A stretch of 64,000 nt of DNA from Streptomyces sp. CB02923 (GTDB taxonomy: Bacteria > Actinomycetota > Actinomycetes > Streptomycetales > Streptomycetaceae). The position numbers and the translations under genes were made by a program. Shown piece by piece: positions 51,794-59,536 of this stretch; the first letter of the stretch is position 1, and the number at the start of each line of letters is the position of its first letter. Below the pieces are notes generated by a model. That model made no database searches, had not been told where the DNA came from, and was given only the letters and a program-made list of their open reading frames with translations. Where the stretch lies: contig NZ_LWKZ01000027.1 of assembly GCF_001905005.1 (NCBI RefSeq), forward strand, positions 186,001 to 250,000, read 5' to 3'.

Positions 51794-53059
51794 ATGGATG
51801 GCACCGGCGTTCCCGACGCGGCTCCCCCGCCCGCCCCACCCCCCACGCACCACCCGGTCGGACACGTCCCCCCGGACCGGCTGCGCCGCGCCCGCTGGTC
51901 CGTCGCGGTGGTCTTCCTCGTGCACGGCTCGGTGACCGGCAGCTTCGCCACCCGGGTCCCCTGGATCCAGGACCACGCCCAGATCAGCGCGGGGCAGCTG
52001 GGCCTCGCCCTCGCCTTCCCCGCGATCGGCGCGTCCCTCGCCATGCCGCTGGCCGGCCGGATCAGCCACCGCCTCGGCGCCCGCACCGCGCTGCGCCTGC
52101 TGCTCGCCCTCTGGACGCTCTCGCTCACCCTGCCCGCCCTCTCCCCCAACCTGTACGGGCTGTGCGGCGCCCTGCTGGTGTACGGCGCGACCGCGGGCAT
52201 GGCGGACGTGGCGATGAACGCGCTGGGGGTGGAGACCGAGGACCGGCTCGGCAAACCGATCATGTCGGGGCTGCACGGCATGTGGAGCGTGGGCGCCCTG
52301 CTCGGCTCGGCGGCCGGCACCGCCGCGGCGCACGCCGCCACCGACGCCCGGCTGCACCTGGCCGTCGCCGCGGCGGTGACGACCGTCCTGGGCGCCGTCG
52401 CCTGCCAGGGCGTGCTGGATCTGCGCAGCACTCCGGACGAGCACCCGCCGCCGCGCTTCGCGCTGCCCCCGAAGTCCGCGCTGGTCATCGGTGCGATCGG
52501 GTTCTGCGCGGTCTTCGCGGAGGGCGCCAGTCTGGACTGGTCGGCGGTCTATCTGCGCGACGTGCTGGACACCGACGCGGGCCTGGCGGCCGCGTCGACC
52601 ACGGCCTTCTCGTGCACCATGGCGGTCGCCCGGCTGGCGGGCGACCGGGTGGTGGCCCGCTTCGGGCCGGTGCGCACCGTACGGGTCAGCGGGGTGCTGG
52701 CGACCGTGGGCGGTCTGCTGATCGTGCTGGCGCGGCACCCGGCCATGGCGCTGACGGGCTTCGCGCTGATCGGCCTGGGCATCGCCGTGGTGGTACCGCT
52801 GGCGTTCGCGGCGGCGGGGCGCAGCGGCCCGGCGCCCAGCCAGGCCATCGCGGGTGTCGCCACCATCACGTACACCTCGGGGCTGATCGCCCCGTCCGCC
52901 ATCGGCTCCATCGCCCAGGCGACCTCGCTGACCGGCTCGTTCCTGCTGGTGACGGTGCTGGCCTGCGGGCTGTTCGTGGGCGCGGGGGTGCTGCGGGCAC
53001 CGGGCCGGAGCGCCGCCGGGCGCGGCACGGCGCCGGCCGGCGGCCCGGAACGTCCCTGA
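51794..53059 (+). CDS. MFS transporter
   Basis: 421 aa from ATG MDGTGVPDAAPPPAP, with a Pro-rich cytoplasmic N terminus and twelve hydrophobic segments. Visible landmarks are VVFLVHGSVTGSFATRVPWI, AISHRLGAR-like GRISHRLGARTALRLL (A-motif), ADVAMNALGVETEDRLGKP, MSGLHGMWSVGALLGS, and LSCLAG-free C-terminal bundle IGFCAVFAEGASLDWSAVYL. The sequence pattern is that of the FucP/YbjJ-like MFS group seen next to ROK regulators. Substrate is probably a sugar or small metabolite. Regulation by the divergent ROK protein is likely. Confidence 0.88.
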   Translation: MDGTGVPDAAPPPAPPPTHHPVGHVPPDRLRRARWSVAVVFLVHGSVTGSFATRVPWIQDHAQISAGQLGLALAFPAIGASLAMPLAGRISHRLGARTALRLLLALWTLSLTLPALSPNLYGLCGALLVYGATAGMADVAMNALGVETEDRLGKPIMSGLHGMWSVGALLGSAAGTAAAHAATDARLHLAVAAAVTTVLGAVACQGVLDLRSTPDEHPPPRFALPPKSALVIGAIGFCAVFAEGASLDWSAVYLRDVLDTDAGLAAASTTAFSCTMAVARLAGDRVVARFGPVRTVRVSGVLATVGGLLIVLARHPAMALTGFALIGLGIAVVVPLAFAAAGRSGPAPSQAIAGVATITYTSGLIAPSAIGSIAQATSLTGSFLLVTVLACGLFVGAGVLRAPGRSAAGRGTAPAGGPERP

Positions 53060-53110
53060 CCCGGGGCGTTCCCGTCCTGGACTGGATCGCATCCCGGACC
53101 ACCCGGGCCC

Positions 53111-53147
53111 GGACGCCCGTCCGCATCCGTACCGCGGACGGGCGTCC
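53111..53147. terminator. GC hairpin between convergent genes
   Basis: 14-bp perfect stem GGACGCCCGTCCGC and its complement, 9-nt loop. Confidence 0.65.
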
Positions 53148-53153
53148 TGCTGC

Positions 53154-53624
53154 TCAGGCGGCCTGCGCCTCCGGGTGCAGCAGCTCCGCCGCTATCCCCC
53201 GGGCGTGGTCCGACCAGGGGGTGGGCCGCAGCGCCTGCGGGTCGACGCGGACCAGGACGCGGTGGCCGCGCGCGTAGGTCTGTTCGCCGTCGGCGGAGCA
53301 GAGCCGGAAGCCGTACGTCAGGCCGGTGCGGCCCAGGCGCTCGACCCACAGGTGCGCGGCGTAGTAGCCGGGCCGGGTGACCGGCTGCTCGTACGAGACC
53401 TTCATCTCCTTGATCACGTTGCACATGTCGCCGGCCGCCGCCCAGTCCCCGTCGAAGCCGAAGCCGCGGGCGTGCCAGAACTCGGCCCAGGCGCGCTCGA
53501 CGAGCAGCGGGTAGCGCGAGTTGTGCAGCATGCCGAGCGCGTCGAGGTCGTCGAAGTGCACGGTGACGGGGACCAGCTGTCCGTACGGGACGGCGGGGGC
53601 GGCCTCAAGGGCTTCGACGCTCAC
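53154..53624 (-). CDS. Acyl-CoA thioesterase, hotdog fold (4HBT-like)
   Basis: 156 aa from GTG VSVEALEAAPAVPYG with CCAGGAG upstream. The hotdog motif is VHFDDLDALGMLHNSRYPLLVERAWAEF, where the central Asp and the HNSRY stretch match 4-hydroxybenzoyl-CoA-type thioesterases. VIKEMKVSYEQPVTRPGYY and LTYGFRLCSADGEQTYARGHRVLVRVD form the later strands. A TTG start 54 bases upstream (MNSQQHRAPP) is open but weaker. It is divergent from the uracil/xanthine permease. Confidence 0.85.
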   Translation of the reverse strand: MSVEALEAAPAVPYGQLVPVTVHFDDLDALGMLHNSRYPLLVERAWAEFWHARGFGFDGDWAAAGDMCNVIKEMKVSYEQPVTRPGYYAAHLWVERLGRTGLTYGFRLCSADGEQTYARGHRVLVRVDPQALRPTPWSDHARGIAAELLHPEAQAA

Positions 53625-53672
53625 GGGTGGTGCTCCTGGTTCTGCGGCGGGCGGTGCCCGATGCTGTTGACT

Positions 53673-53711
53673 GTTCAAGAAGTGAACACGGCCATCGTAA
53701 GCAGCTGCTTA
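53673..53711. promoter_or_regulatory. Two inverted repeats in a divergent promoter region
   Basis: GTTCA-N5-TGAAC (53673-53687) and, 10 bp on, the perfect 14-bp palindrome TAAGCAGCTGCTTA (53698-53711) lie between the thioesterase and permease genes. They are candidate operators for a TetR- or MarR-like regulator encoded elsewhere. Confidence 0.55.
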
Positions 53712-53813
53712 AAATGCTCCGGCCGCCGGGGCGGCCGATGCCGACCTACCATGTCCCGGCCGGTGCCCCGCCCGGCCGACCCCCTGCGACGTACGTGAAG
53801 AAGTGGAGCACTC

Positions 53814-55223
53814 ATGGGCCTCGGTGTGCGCTGGACCGTGCACGGCGACGGGCGCACCCCCGCCCCCGGAGCCGTCGTCAGACCGGACGAACGGCTGTCC
53901 TGGCCGCGCACCGCCGGTCTCGGCGCGCAGCACGTGGTCGCCATGTTCGGCGCCAGCTTCGTCGCTCCGATCCTGATGGGCCTGGACCCCAACCTCGCCA
54001 TCATGATGTCGGGCGTCTCGACCGTCATCTTCCTGCTGGCGACGCGCGGCCGGGTGCCGTCCTACCTCGGGTGCTCGCTCTCCTTCGTCGGTGTCGCCGC
54101 CGTGATCCGCGCGCAGGGCGGCAGCAGCGCCACCGTCACCGGCGCGGTCTTCGTCGTCGGCGCGGCACTCTTCCTCGTCGGCCTGGCGGTGCAGCGGTTC
54201 GGCGCGCGCATCATCCACGCGGCGATGCCGCCGGTGGTCACCGGTGCCGTCGTCATGCTCATCGGCTTCAACCTGGCGCCGGTGACGGCGAGCACGTACT
54301 GGCCGCAGGACCAGTGGGTGGCGCTGCTGACCATGCTCTTCACCGGGCTGGCCGTGGTCTGCCTGCGCGGCTTCTGGTCGCGGGTCGCGATCTTCCTGGG
54401 CCTGGTCTTCGGGTACGGCATCTCCTGGGTCCTCGACCTGGTCTTCGGGAAGATCCACTCGGTGAACGGCGCCGGGCAGGTCACCGACCACTGGCGCCTG
54501 GACCTGTCCGGCGTCGGCAAGGCCGAGTGGATCGGCCTGCCGTCCTTCCACGCGCCGTCCTTCCAGTGGTCCGCGATCCTGGTCGCGCTGCCGGTGGTGA
54601 TCGCGCTGGTCGCCGAGAACGCCGGGCACGTCAAGGCGGTCGGCGAGATGACCGGCGACCCGCTCGACGACAAGCTGGGCACCGCGGTCTCCGCCGACGG
54701 CGTCGGCTCGATGCTCTCCACCGCGCTCGGCGGCCCGCCCAACACCACGTACTCGGAGAACATCGGGGTGATGGCGGCCACCCGCGTCTACTCCACCGCG
54801 GCCTACTGGGCGGCGGCCGGTTTCGCGCTGCTCTTCGGCCTGTGCCCGAAGTTCGGCGCGGTGGTGGCCGCGATCCCCGGCGGCGTGCTGGGCGGCATCA
54901 CCGTCATCCTGTACGGCATGATCGGCCTGCTCGGCGCGCAGATCTGGGTGCACAACAAGGTGGACCTGCGCAATCCGCTGAACCTGGTGCCGGTCGCCGC
55001 GGGCGTCATCATCGGCATCGGCGGCGTCAGCCTGAAGATCAGTGACAACTTCGAGCTGAGCGGTATCGCGCTCGGCACGATCGTGGTGCTCTCCGGCTAC
55101 CACGTGCTGCGCGCGCTGGCCCCCGCCCACCTGAAGCGGCAGGGTCCGCTGCTCGACGAGGGCACCAGCGCGTACGACGAGAAGGCACCGGGCGGGCCGG
55201 AAGAGCCGCGGGCGAAGGCGTGA
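53814..55223 (+). CDS. Uracil-xanthine permease (NCS2 family)
   Basis: 469 aa with ~14 hydrophobic segments. Family landmarks: GAQHVVAMFGASFVAPILMGLDPNLA, ATRGRVPSYLGCSLSFVG, HAAMPPVVTGAVVMLIGFNLA, VALVAENAGHVKAVGEMTG (the QH/NGxT-region neighbour), GVGSMLSTALGGPPNTTYSENIG, and VYSTAAYWAAAGFALLFG. It should be a proton-driven nucleobase importer; uracil is more likely than xanthine by resemblance to UraA/PyrP, which I cannot prove. The ATG at 53814 is used. Confidence 0.93.
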   Translation: MGLGVRWTVHGDGRTPAPGAVVRPDERLSWPRTAGLGAQHVVAMFGASFVAPILMGLDPNLAIMMSGVSTVIFLLATRGRVPSYLGCSLSFVGVAAVIRAQGGSSATVTGAVFVVGAALFLVGLAVQRFGARIIHAAMPPVVTGAVVMLIGFNLAPVTASTYWPQDQWVALLTMLFTGLAVVCLRGFWSRVAIFLGLVFGYGISWVLDLVFGKIHSVNGAGQVTDHWRLDLSGVGKAEWIGLPSFHAPSFQWSAILVALPVVIALVAENAGHVKAVGEMTGDPLDDKLGTAVSADGVGSMLSTALGGPPNTTYSENIGVMAATRVYSTAAYWAAAGFALLFGLCPKFGAVVAAIPGGVLGGITVILYGMIGLLGAQIWVHNKVDLRNPLNLVPVAAGVIIGIGGVSLKISDNFELSGIALGTIVVLSGYHVLRALAPAHLKRQGPLLDEGTSAYDEKAPGGPEEPRAKA

Positions 55224-55263
55224 CGCTCCCCGCGCGGCGGCGCCGGCCCGGCGGGGCCCCGGC

Positions 55264-55716
55264 TCAGCCGAGTTTCTTGACCGCCTGGTAGTACGTCCAC
55301 GCGAGCGCGCCGCACGAGGTCTTCTTCGCGCCGCTGTACTTGGCGCAGACCCGCTTGAGGTCTTCGTACAGCGCGCTGTCCAGCCGCGGCTTGTTCGCCG
55401 GGAAGGTCCCGGCCTTCTTGTAGTTGCGGTAGCCGAAGTCATGGCGGGCGCAGGAGGTCTCGAAGGGGAAGCCGAACGGGTTGTCGGGCGATTTGGAACA
55501 GTAGTCGGTGCTCCAGTCGAACTTGTACGCCGCCCATTTCCCCTGGTTGCCGCGGGCCGCGAGCCAGCTGCCGTAGCTGCCGGCGCCGGTCTGCGTCCAG
55601 CCGGACAGCACCTTGGACCGGTCGGCGGGAGCGGCCTGCGCCGGGGCGGCGGCCGCCGCCAGCGCGGTCACGGTCATGGCCGAGGCGGACAGGGCGGCGG
55701 CCAGTCTTCGGGACAT
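55264..55716 (-). CDS. Secreted prokaryotic phospholipase A2
   Basis: 150 aa from ATG MSRRLAAALSASAM; GGAGG lies 6 bases upstream. The signal peptide ends near AQAAPAD. The mature part closely follows S. violaceoruber PLA2: KFDWSTDYC with Ca2+ Asp71, DNPFGFPFETSCARHDFGYRNY with catalytic His92-Asp93, and two Cys pairs (Cys73/89 and the pair in VCAKYSGAKKTSC). It should hydrolyse sn-2 acyl groups of phospholipids outside the cell, calcium-dependent. It is convergent with the permease gene. Confidence 0.96.
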   Translation of the reverse strand: MSRRLAAALSASAMTVTALAAAAAPAQAAPADRSKVLSGWTQTGAGSYGSWLAARGNQGKWAAYKFDWSTDYCSKSPDNPFGFPFETSCARHDFGYRNYKKAGTFPANKPRLDSALYEDLKRVCAKYSGAKKTSCGALAWTYYQAVKKLG

Positions 55717-55933
55717 CTTCAACCTCCGGTGCGCGGCGACCCCTTGGCGGGCCGGACCACTTCGTTGAAGGCTGAAAATATGCAGCTTGAACGAGCGCCG
55801 GTGGAGTTTTGACTGAACAGTGATCAGCGGGCGGGCGTCGCCGGGGCAAGAGGGCGGTCGCGTATTACCCCGATCCGGTCATCCCCCACCGGACCGCCCG
55901 CTACGGTGCGCACCCGGCTGTCACGCTGTGCGC

Positions 55934-56692
55934 ATGACGACGATTCAGCAGGTCCCGGGAGCCCCGGCGGCGCAGACGGCCGCGCGCGCGGCCCGGCCGG
56001 TCCCGGTGGCTCCGCAGGCTTCCGCGCCCCCGGCCCCCGTGGCCGCGGTCCTGGCGCGGATGCGCGTGCTGGAGGCCACGCTGCCGCCCGCCGACGGCGT
56101 CGCGGTGTTCAACCGGGTGTACCTGTCCGTCACCGAGGAGATCGCCCGGCGCCTCGGCGCGGGCGGCTTCCAGGACCCCACGGCGGCGGGCGAGCTGGAC
56201 GCGGTCTTCGCGCGGCGCTACCTCGCCGCGGTGGACGCGGCCGGCGCCGGCCTGACCGTACCGGCCTGCTGGCGTCCGGTGTTCCAGCTGCGCCGCCACC
56301 CCGGCGTGCGGCCGCTGCAGTTCGCGCTGGCGGGGATCAACGCGCACATCGGGCACGACCTGGCGCTGGCCGTCGTGGACACCTGCCGCGCCCTGGGGTG
56401 CGAACCAGCCGCGCTGGCGGCGGACTTCGAGCGCGTCGGCGACCTCCTGACGGGCATGGAGGAGCGCATCCGGGAGAGTCTGATGCCCGGCCCCGACCTG
56501 CTGGACGTGGCCGATCCCCTCACCCACCTCGCCGGTTCCTGGAGCCTGGAGATGGCCCGGGACGGCGCGTGGGCGGCGGCGCGGGTGCTGTGGAGTTTGC
56601 GCGGTCTGCCCGCGACGGGGCAGGAGTTCGCCGAGCAGCTCGGTTCGGGCGTGGGCCTGGTGGGCCGCTGCCTGCTGACGCCGCTGGGCTGA
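55934..56692 (+). CDS. DUF5995 family protein
   Basis: 252 aa from ATG MTTIQQVPGAPAAQ, with an Ala/Pro-rich first 45 residues. The helical remainder matches the DUF5995 pattern: GVAVFNRVYLSVTEEIARRL, FARRYLAAVDAA, ACWRPVFQLRRHPGVRPLQFALAGINAHIGHDLALAVVDTC, and a C-terminal WSLEMARDGAWAAARVLW. The Asn-Ala-His-Ile-Gly-His-Asp patch may bind a metal or substrate. No function is known to me. It is convergent with davB across a hairpin. Confidence 0.82.
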   Translation: MTTIQQVPGAPAAQTAARAARPVPVAPQASAPPAPVAAVLARMRVLEATLPPADGVAVFNRVYLSVTEEIARRLGAGGFQDPTAAGELDAVFARRYLAAVDAAGAGLTVPACWRPVFQLRRHPGVRPLQFALAGINAHIGHDLALAVVDTCRALGCEPAALAADFERVGDLLTGMEERIRESLMPGPDLLDVADPLTHLAGSWSLEMARDGAWAAARVLWSLRGLPATGQEFAEQLGSGVGLVGRCLLTPLG

Positions 56693-56696
56693 CGGA

Positions 56697-56724
56697 GGCC
56701 GCGTACGGCGTGCCGTACGCGGCC
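56697..56724. terminator. GC hairpin between DUF5995 and davB
   Basis: Perfect 13-bp stem GGCCGCGTACGGC/GCCGTACGCGGCC with a 2-nt loop. Confidence 0.65.
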
Positions 56725-56738
56725 CTTCCGGTCCGGTC

Positions 56739-58424
56739 TCAGTCCTCCGGCAGCTCGACCGGCGCGATCTCGTCGTACACGTCGCCCGGCCCGGGGTTGG
56801 CCGCGTCCGTGCTGCCGCCGAACTGCGTCATCACGCCCCACACCGCGTTCAGCGCGGTCTGCACGGCGCCCTCGGCCCAGCCCGCCGTCCAGGAGATGTC
56901 GTCGCCCGCGAGGAAGAGGCCGCGCTTGTCCGCGGGCAGCCGGTCCTGCATGAAGTGGGTGAACAGGCGCCGCTGGTAGCGGTAGTGGCCCGGCAGGTTG
57001 GCCTTGAACGCGCCCATGAAGTACGGCTCGTTCTCCCAGGAGACCGTCACCGGGTTGCCGATGATGTGCTTCCTGATGTCGACCTTCGGATAGATCTCCG
57101 AGAGCGACTTGAGCATGACCTCCATACGGTCGTTGGCGTTCAGCGGCAGCCACTTCAGGCTGTCGTCGCACCAGGTGTAGGAGAGGCAGATGACGGCCGG
57201 CTGGTCGGGGCCGTCGTCGAGCAGGTAGGTGCCGCGGGTCATCCGGTCGGTGAGCGTCATGCTCATCACGTCCCGGCCCGTCTCCTCGTCGGTGTCCAGC
57301 CAGAACGGCCGGTCGACCGGCACGAACAGCTTGGACGACTCCATGTAGTGGGTGCGCTCCATCGCCGTCCAGTGGTCGATGGGGAACAGCGCGTCGTCGC
57401 AGGCGATCTTCGACAGCAGCAGCCAGGACTGCGCGGTGAACACGGCCGCCTCGTACGTGCGGATGTCACCGCTCGCGTCGGTGACGGTGACGCGGTTGCC
57501 CGCCGTACGGTGCAGCCGGGTGACCGCCGGGCGCGGCGTGCCGTCGTGCAGGGTGGCCAGCGAGGTGCCCTGCTCCCAGTGGAGGATCTTCTCCGGGGCG
57601 CGCTCCCACAGGCGCAGCGGCAGCTGCTGGCTGCCGCCGACGATGCCGCGGTGGTGATCGTCGGCCTCGGTGTAGACGACGCGCAGGATCTCCAGGATGG
57701 AGTTGGGGAAGTCGGTGTCCCAGCCGCCGGTGCCGAAGCCGACCTGGCCGAAGATCTCGCGGTGCCGGAAGGACTTGAAAGCGGTGGAGTCGCAGAGGTA
57801 GCCGTAGAAGGTCTGGTTGTCGAGCTTGTCGACGAGCCGCGCCCAGATCTCCCGGATGCGCGGCACGTCGCGCTCGCGGATGGCGCGGTTCATGTCGGAG
57901 AAGTCCGCGCCCTCCTCCAGGCAGGCGTTCCAGGCGTCCATGACCTGGTGGTAGACCTCGGGCAGGTCCTCGACGGTGCGCGCGTAGTGCGACTCGCCCT
58001 TGAGGTCGACGACGGTCGACGGGGTGTCGGGCGCGAGCGGGTTGGGGAACGGCTTGGTCTCCAGGCCCACCAGGTCGATGTAGTGCTGGAGGGCGGTGGA
58101 GGACGGCGGGAAGCGCATCGCGCCCATCTCCGCCGTCAGCCCGGGGTCGCAGCCCTCGAAGCCGACGGTGCGCAGCCGGCCGCCTATCCGGTCCGCCTCG
58201 TAGACGACGGGCTTGAGGCCCATCTTCATCAGCTCGTAGGCCGTGATGATGCCGGACAGGCCGCCGCCGATGACGGCGACCTCCTTGCCGTGCTCGGTCG
58301 CGGGCACCTGGCCGAGGCCCGCCGGGTGGGCGAGGAAGTCGTCGTACGCGTACGGGAAGTCCGGGCCGAACATGGTGATGGGCGGCTGGGCGTCCGCGTG
58401 GTGGGCGGCGGTGGGCACGGTCAT
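56739..58424 (-). CDS. davB: L-lysine 2-monooxygenase (5-aminovaleramide-forming)
   Basis: 561 aa with AAGGAG before the ATG. It is a flavin amine-oxidase fold enzyme: ITMFGPDFPYAYDDFLAHPA, FAD motif VIGGGLSGIITAYELMKMGL (51-70), EADRIGGRLRTVGFEG, GAMRFPPSSTALQHYIDLVG, HREIFGQVGFGTGGWDTDFP and a C-terminal GDDISWTAGWAEGAVQTALN. Its N-terminal, central and C-terminal patches (NPGPGDVYDEIAPV) line up with remembered Pseudomonas DavB, more closely than with tryptophan 2-monooxygenase (IaaM). The reaction turns L-lysine and O2 into 5-aminovaleramide and CO2. The neighbouring amidase strongly supports this role. Substrate certainty is moderate; related enzymes take tryptophan or phenylalanine. Confidence 0.87.
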   Translation of the reverse strand: MTVPTAAHHADAQPPITMFGPDFPYAYDDFLAHPAGLGQVPATEHGKEVAVIGGGLSGIITAYELMKMGLKPVVYEADRIGGRLRTVGFEGCDPGLTAEMGAMRFPPSSTALQHYIDLVGLETKPFPNPLAPDTPSTVVDLKGESHYARTVEDLPEVYHQVMDAWNACLEEGADFSDMNRAIRERDVPRIREIWARLVDKLDNQTFYGYLCDSTAFKSFRHREIFGQVGFGTGGWDTDFPNSILEILRVVYTEADDHHRGIVGGSQQLPLRLWERAPEKILHWEQGTSLATLHDGTPRPAVTRLHRTAGNRVTVTDASGDIRTYEAAVFTAQSWLLLSKIACDDALFPIDHWTAMERTHYMESSKLFVPVDRPFWLDTDEETGRDVMSMTLTDRMTRGTYLLDDGPDQPAVICLSYTWCDDSLKWLPLNANDRMEVMLKSLSEIYPKVDIRKHIIGNPVTVSWENEPYFMGAFKANLPGHYRYQRRLFTHFMQDRLPADKRGLFLAGDDISWTAGWAEGAVQTALNAVWGVMTQFGGSTDAANPGPGDVYDEIAPVELPED

Positions 58425-58488
58425 CGGTTCGGGCTCCTTGCAGGCAGGTACATGAGGGGGGGTGCGGGGGCGCGCGGGCAGGCGTGGG

Positions 58489-58508
58489 AGCGGCGCCGTG
58501 GCGCCGCT
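58489..58508 (-). repeat. Hairpin in the davA-davB gap
   Basis: Perfect 9-bp stem AGCGGCGCC/GGCGCCGCT with a 2-nt loop in the 107-bp spacer. It could be a partial terminator or an RNA-processing/stability element affecting davB. Confidence 0.45.
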
Positions 58509-58531
58509 GCGGGGGTCGGTTCAGGCCGGGG

Positions 58532-59329
58532 TCAGGTCAGCGAGCCGTAGAGGTCCGGGCGCCGGTCGGCGAGGTACGGGTTGTCCTCCCGCGACCGCTT
58601 GAGGAGACCGGCGTCGACGTCGGCGAACACCATCTCCTCGGCGCGTCCGGCGCGGGCGCGCACCACACCGTCCGGCCCGGCCAGACAGCTGAGGCCGACG
58701 AACTCGAACTCGCCCTCCGGGCCGACCCGGTTGACGTAGGCGATGTAGAGCTGGCTCTCGAAGGCCCGTACCGGGACGAGCGACTCGGCGACGAACTGGA
58801 AGGGGTGCAGCTGGGCGGTGGGCACCAGCAGCAGGTCGGTGCCGGCCAGCGCGTGGGCGCGGACGTTCTCCGGGAACTCCACGTCGTAGCAGATCATCAG
58901 GCCGATGCGCAGACCGCCCAGTTCGGCCTGGACGACCGGGACGTCTCCCGGGGTGAACCAGTCGCGTTCGAAGCAGCCAAAAAGGTGCGTCTTGCGGTAG
59001 TTCGCCAGCGTGCGTCCCTCGGGGCCGATCAACTGGGCCGTGTTGTAGACCTCCGCGCCGTCGCGCTCGGGGTAGCCGTAGAGCACCGCGATGCCGTGCT
59101 CGGCGGCGATCCGGGCGATCGTCCGGGCGGCCGGGCCGTCGGCGGGCTCGGCGAGCCGGTGCAGGTCCTCGCCGATGGCGTAGCCGGTCAGGAACAGCTC
59201 CGGGCAGACCAGCAGTCCGGCGCCGCCCGCCGCGGCCGCGCGCGCCGCGTCCTCGACGGCCCGCAGGTTGTACGCGACGTCGCCGGGCCGTCCCGAACTC
59301 TGGAGCAGGGCGGTGCGCAGCGACGACAT
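58532..59329 (-). CDS. davA: 5-aminovaleramide amidohydrolase (nitrilase superfamily)
   Basis: 265 aa from ATG MSSLRTALLQSSG with GAGGGG just upstream. The nitrilase triad is visible: Glu44 in CPELFLTGY, Lys113 in NYRKTHLF, and Cys147 in MICYDVEFPEN. The pattern follows Pseudomonas DavA (compare CPEMFLTGY, YRKTHLFGELDR, ICYDIEFPEN). It should hydrolyse 5-aminovaleramide from DavB to 5-aminovalerate and ammonia. davA precedes davB in the same direction, 107 bp apart. No davT/davD (aminotransferase/dehydrogenase) genes are in the window. Confidence 0.87.
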   Translation of the reverse strand: MSSLRTALLQSSGRPGDVAYNLRAVEDAARAAAAGGAGLLVCPELFLTGYAIGEDLHRLAEPADGPAARTIARIAAEHGIAVLYGYPERDGAEVYNTAQLIGPEGRTLANYRKTHLFGCFERDWFTPGDVPVVQAELGGLRIGLMICYDVEFPENVRAHALAGTDLLLVPTAQLHPFQFVAESLVPVRAFESQLYIAYVNRVGPEGEFEFVGLSCLAGPDGVVRARAGRAEEMVFADVDAGLLKRSREDNPYLADRRPDLYGSLT

Positions 59330-59460
59330 GGGACCCCTCGGAGGACACGTACGGGCGGATCGGGCGGCCGGTCCGGGCACCTGCGGCGCCGTGGCGGCCC
59401 GGCGATCGGCGGGACGCCTAGACGGTACGGTCCGCCGAACCGCCCGTACAAGGCATCACC

Positions 59461-59520
59461 ATTGCGTGCAGCCGGATGTTTCGTTGCGTGTTGTACGGCC
59501 GGTACGGCGATTCGTTGCGC
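59461..59520 (-). promoter_or_regulatory. Direct repeats upstream of davA
   Basis: TTCGTTGCG occurs at 59480-59488 and again at 59511-59519, exactly 31 bp (three helical turns) apart. A third related ATTGCG is at 59461. They lie between davA and the LysR gene and may bind a dimeric regulator. Confidence 0.4.
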
Positions 59521-59536
59521 AGGGTGGCGCGGGGGC

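Noticed and set aside
53625..53678. TTG start giving 18 extra residues to the thioesterase
   Set aside because: The GTG at 53624 has a better ribosome site, and the extra residues are Ala/Pro-rich and overlap the GTTCA/TGAAC operator.
56955..58550. Plus-strand 531-residue open frame opposite davB
   Set aside because: Antisense shadow with Val/Gly/Asp-biased composition; davB on the other strand matches a known enzyme over its full length.
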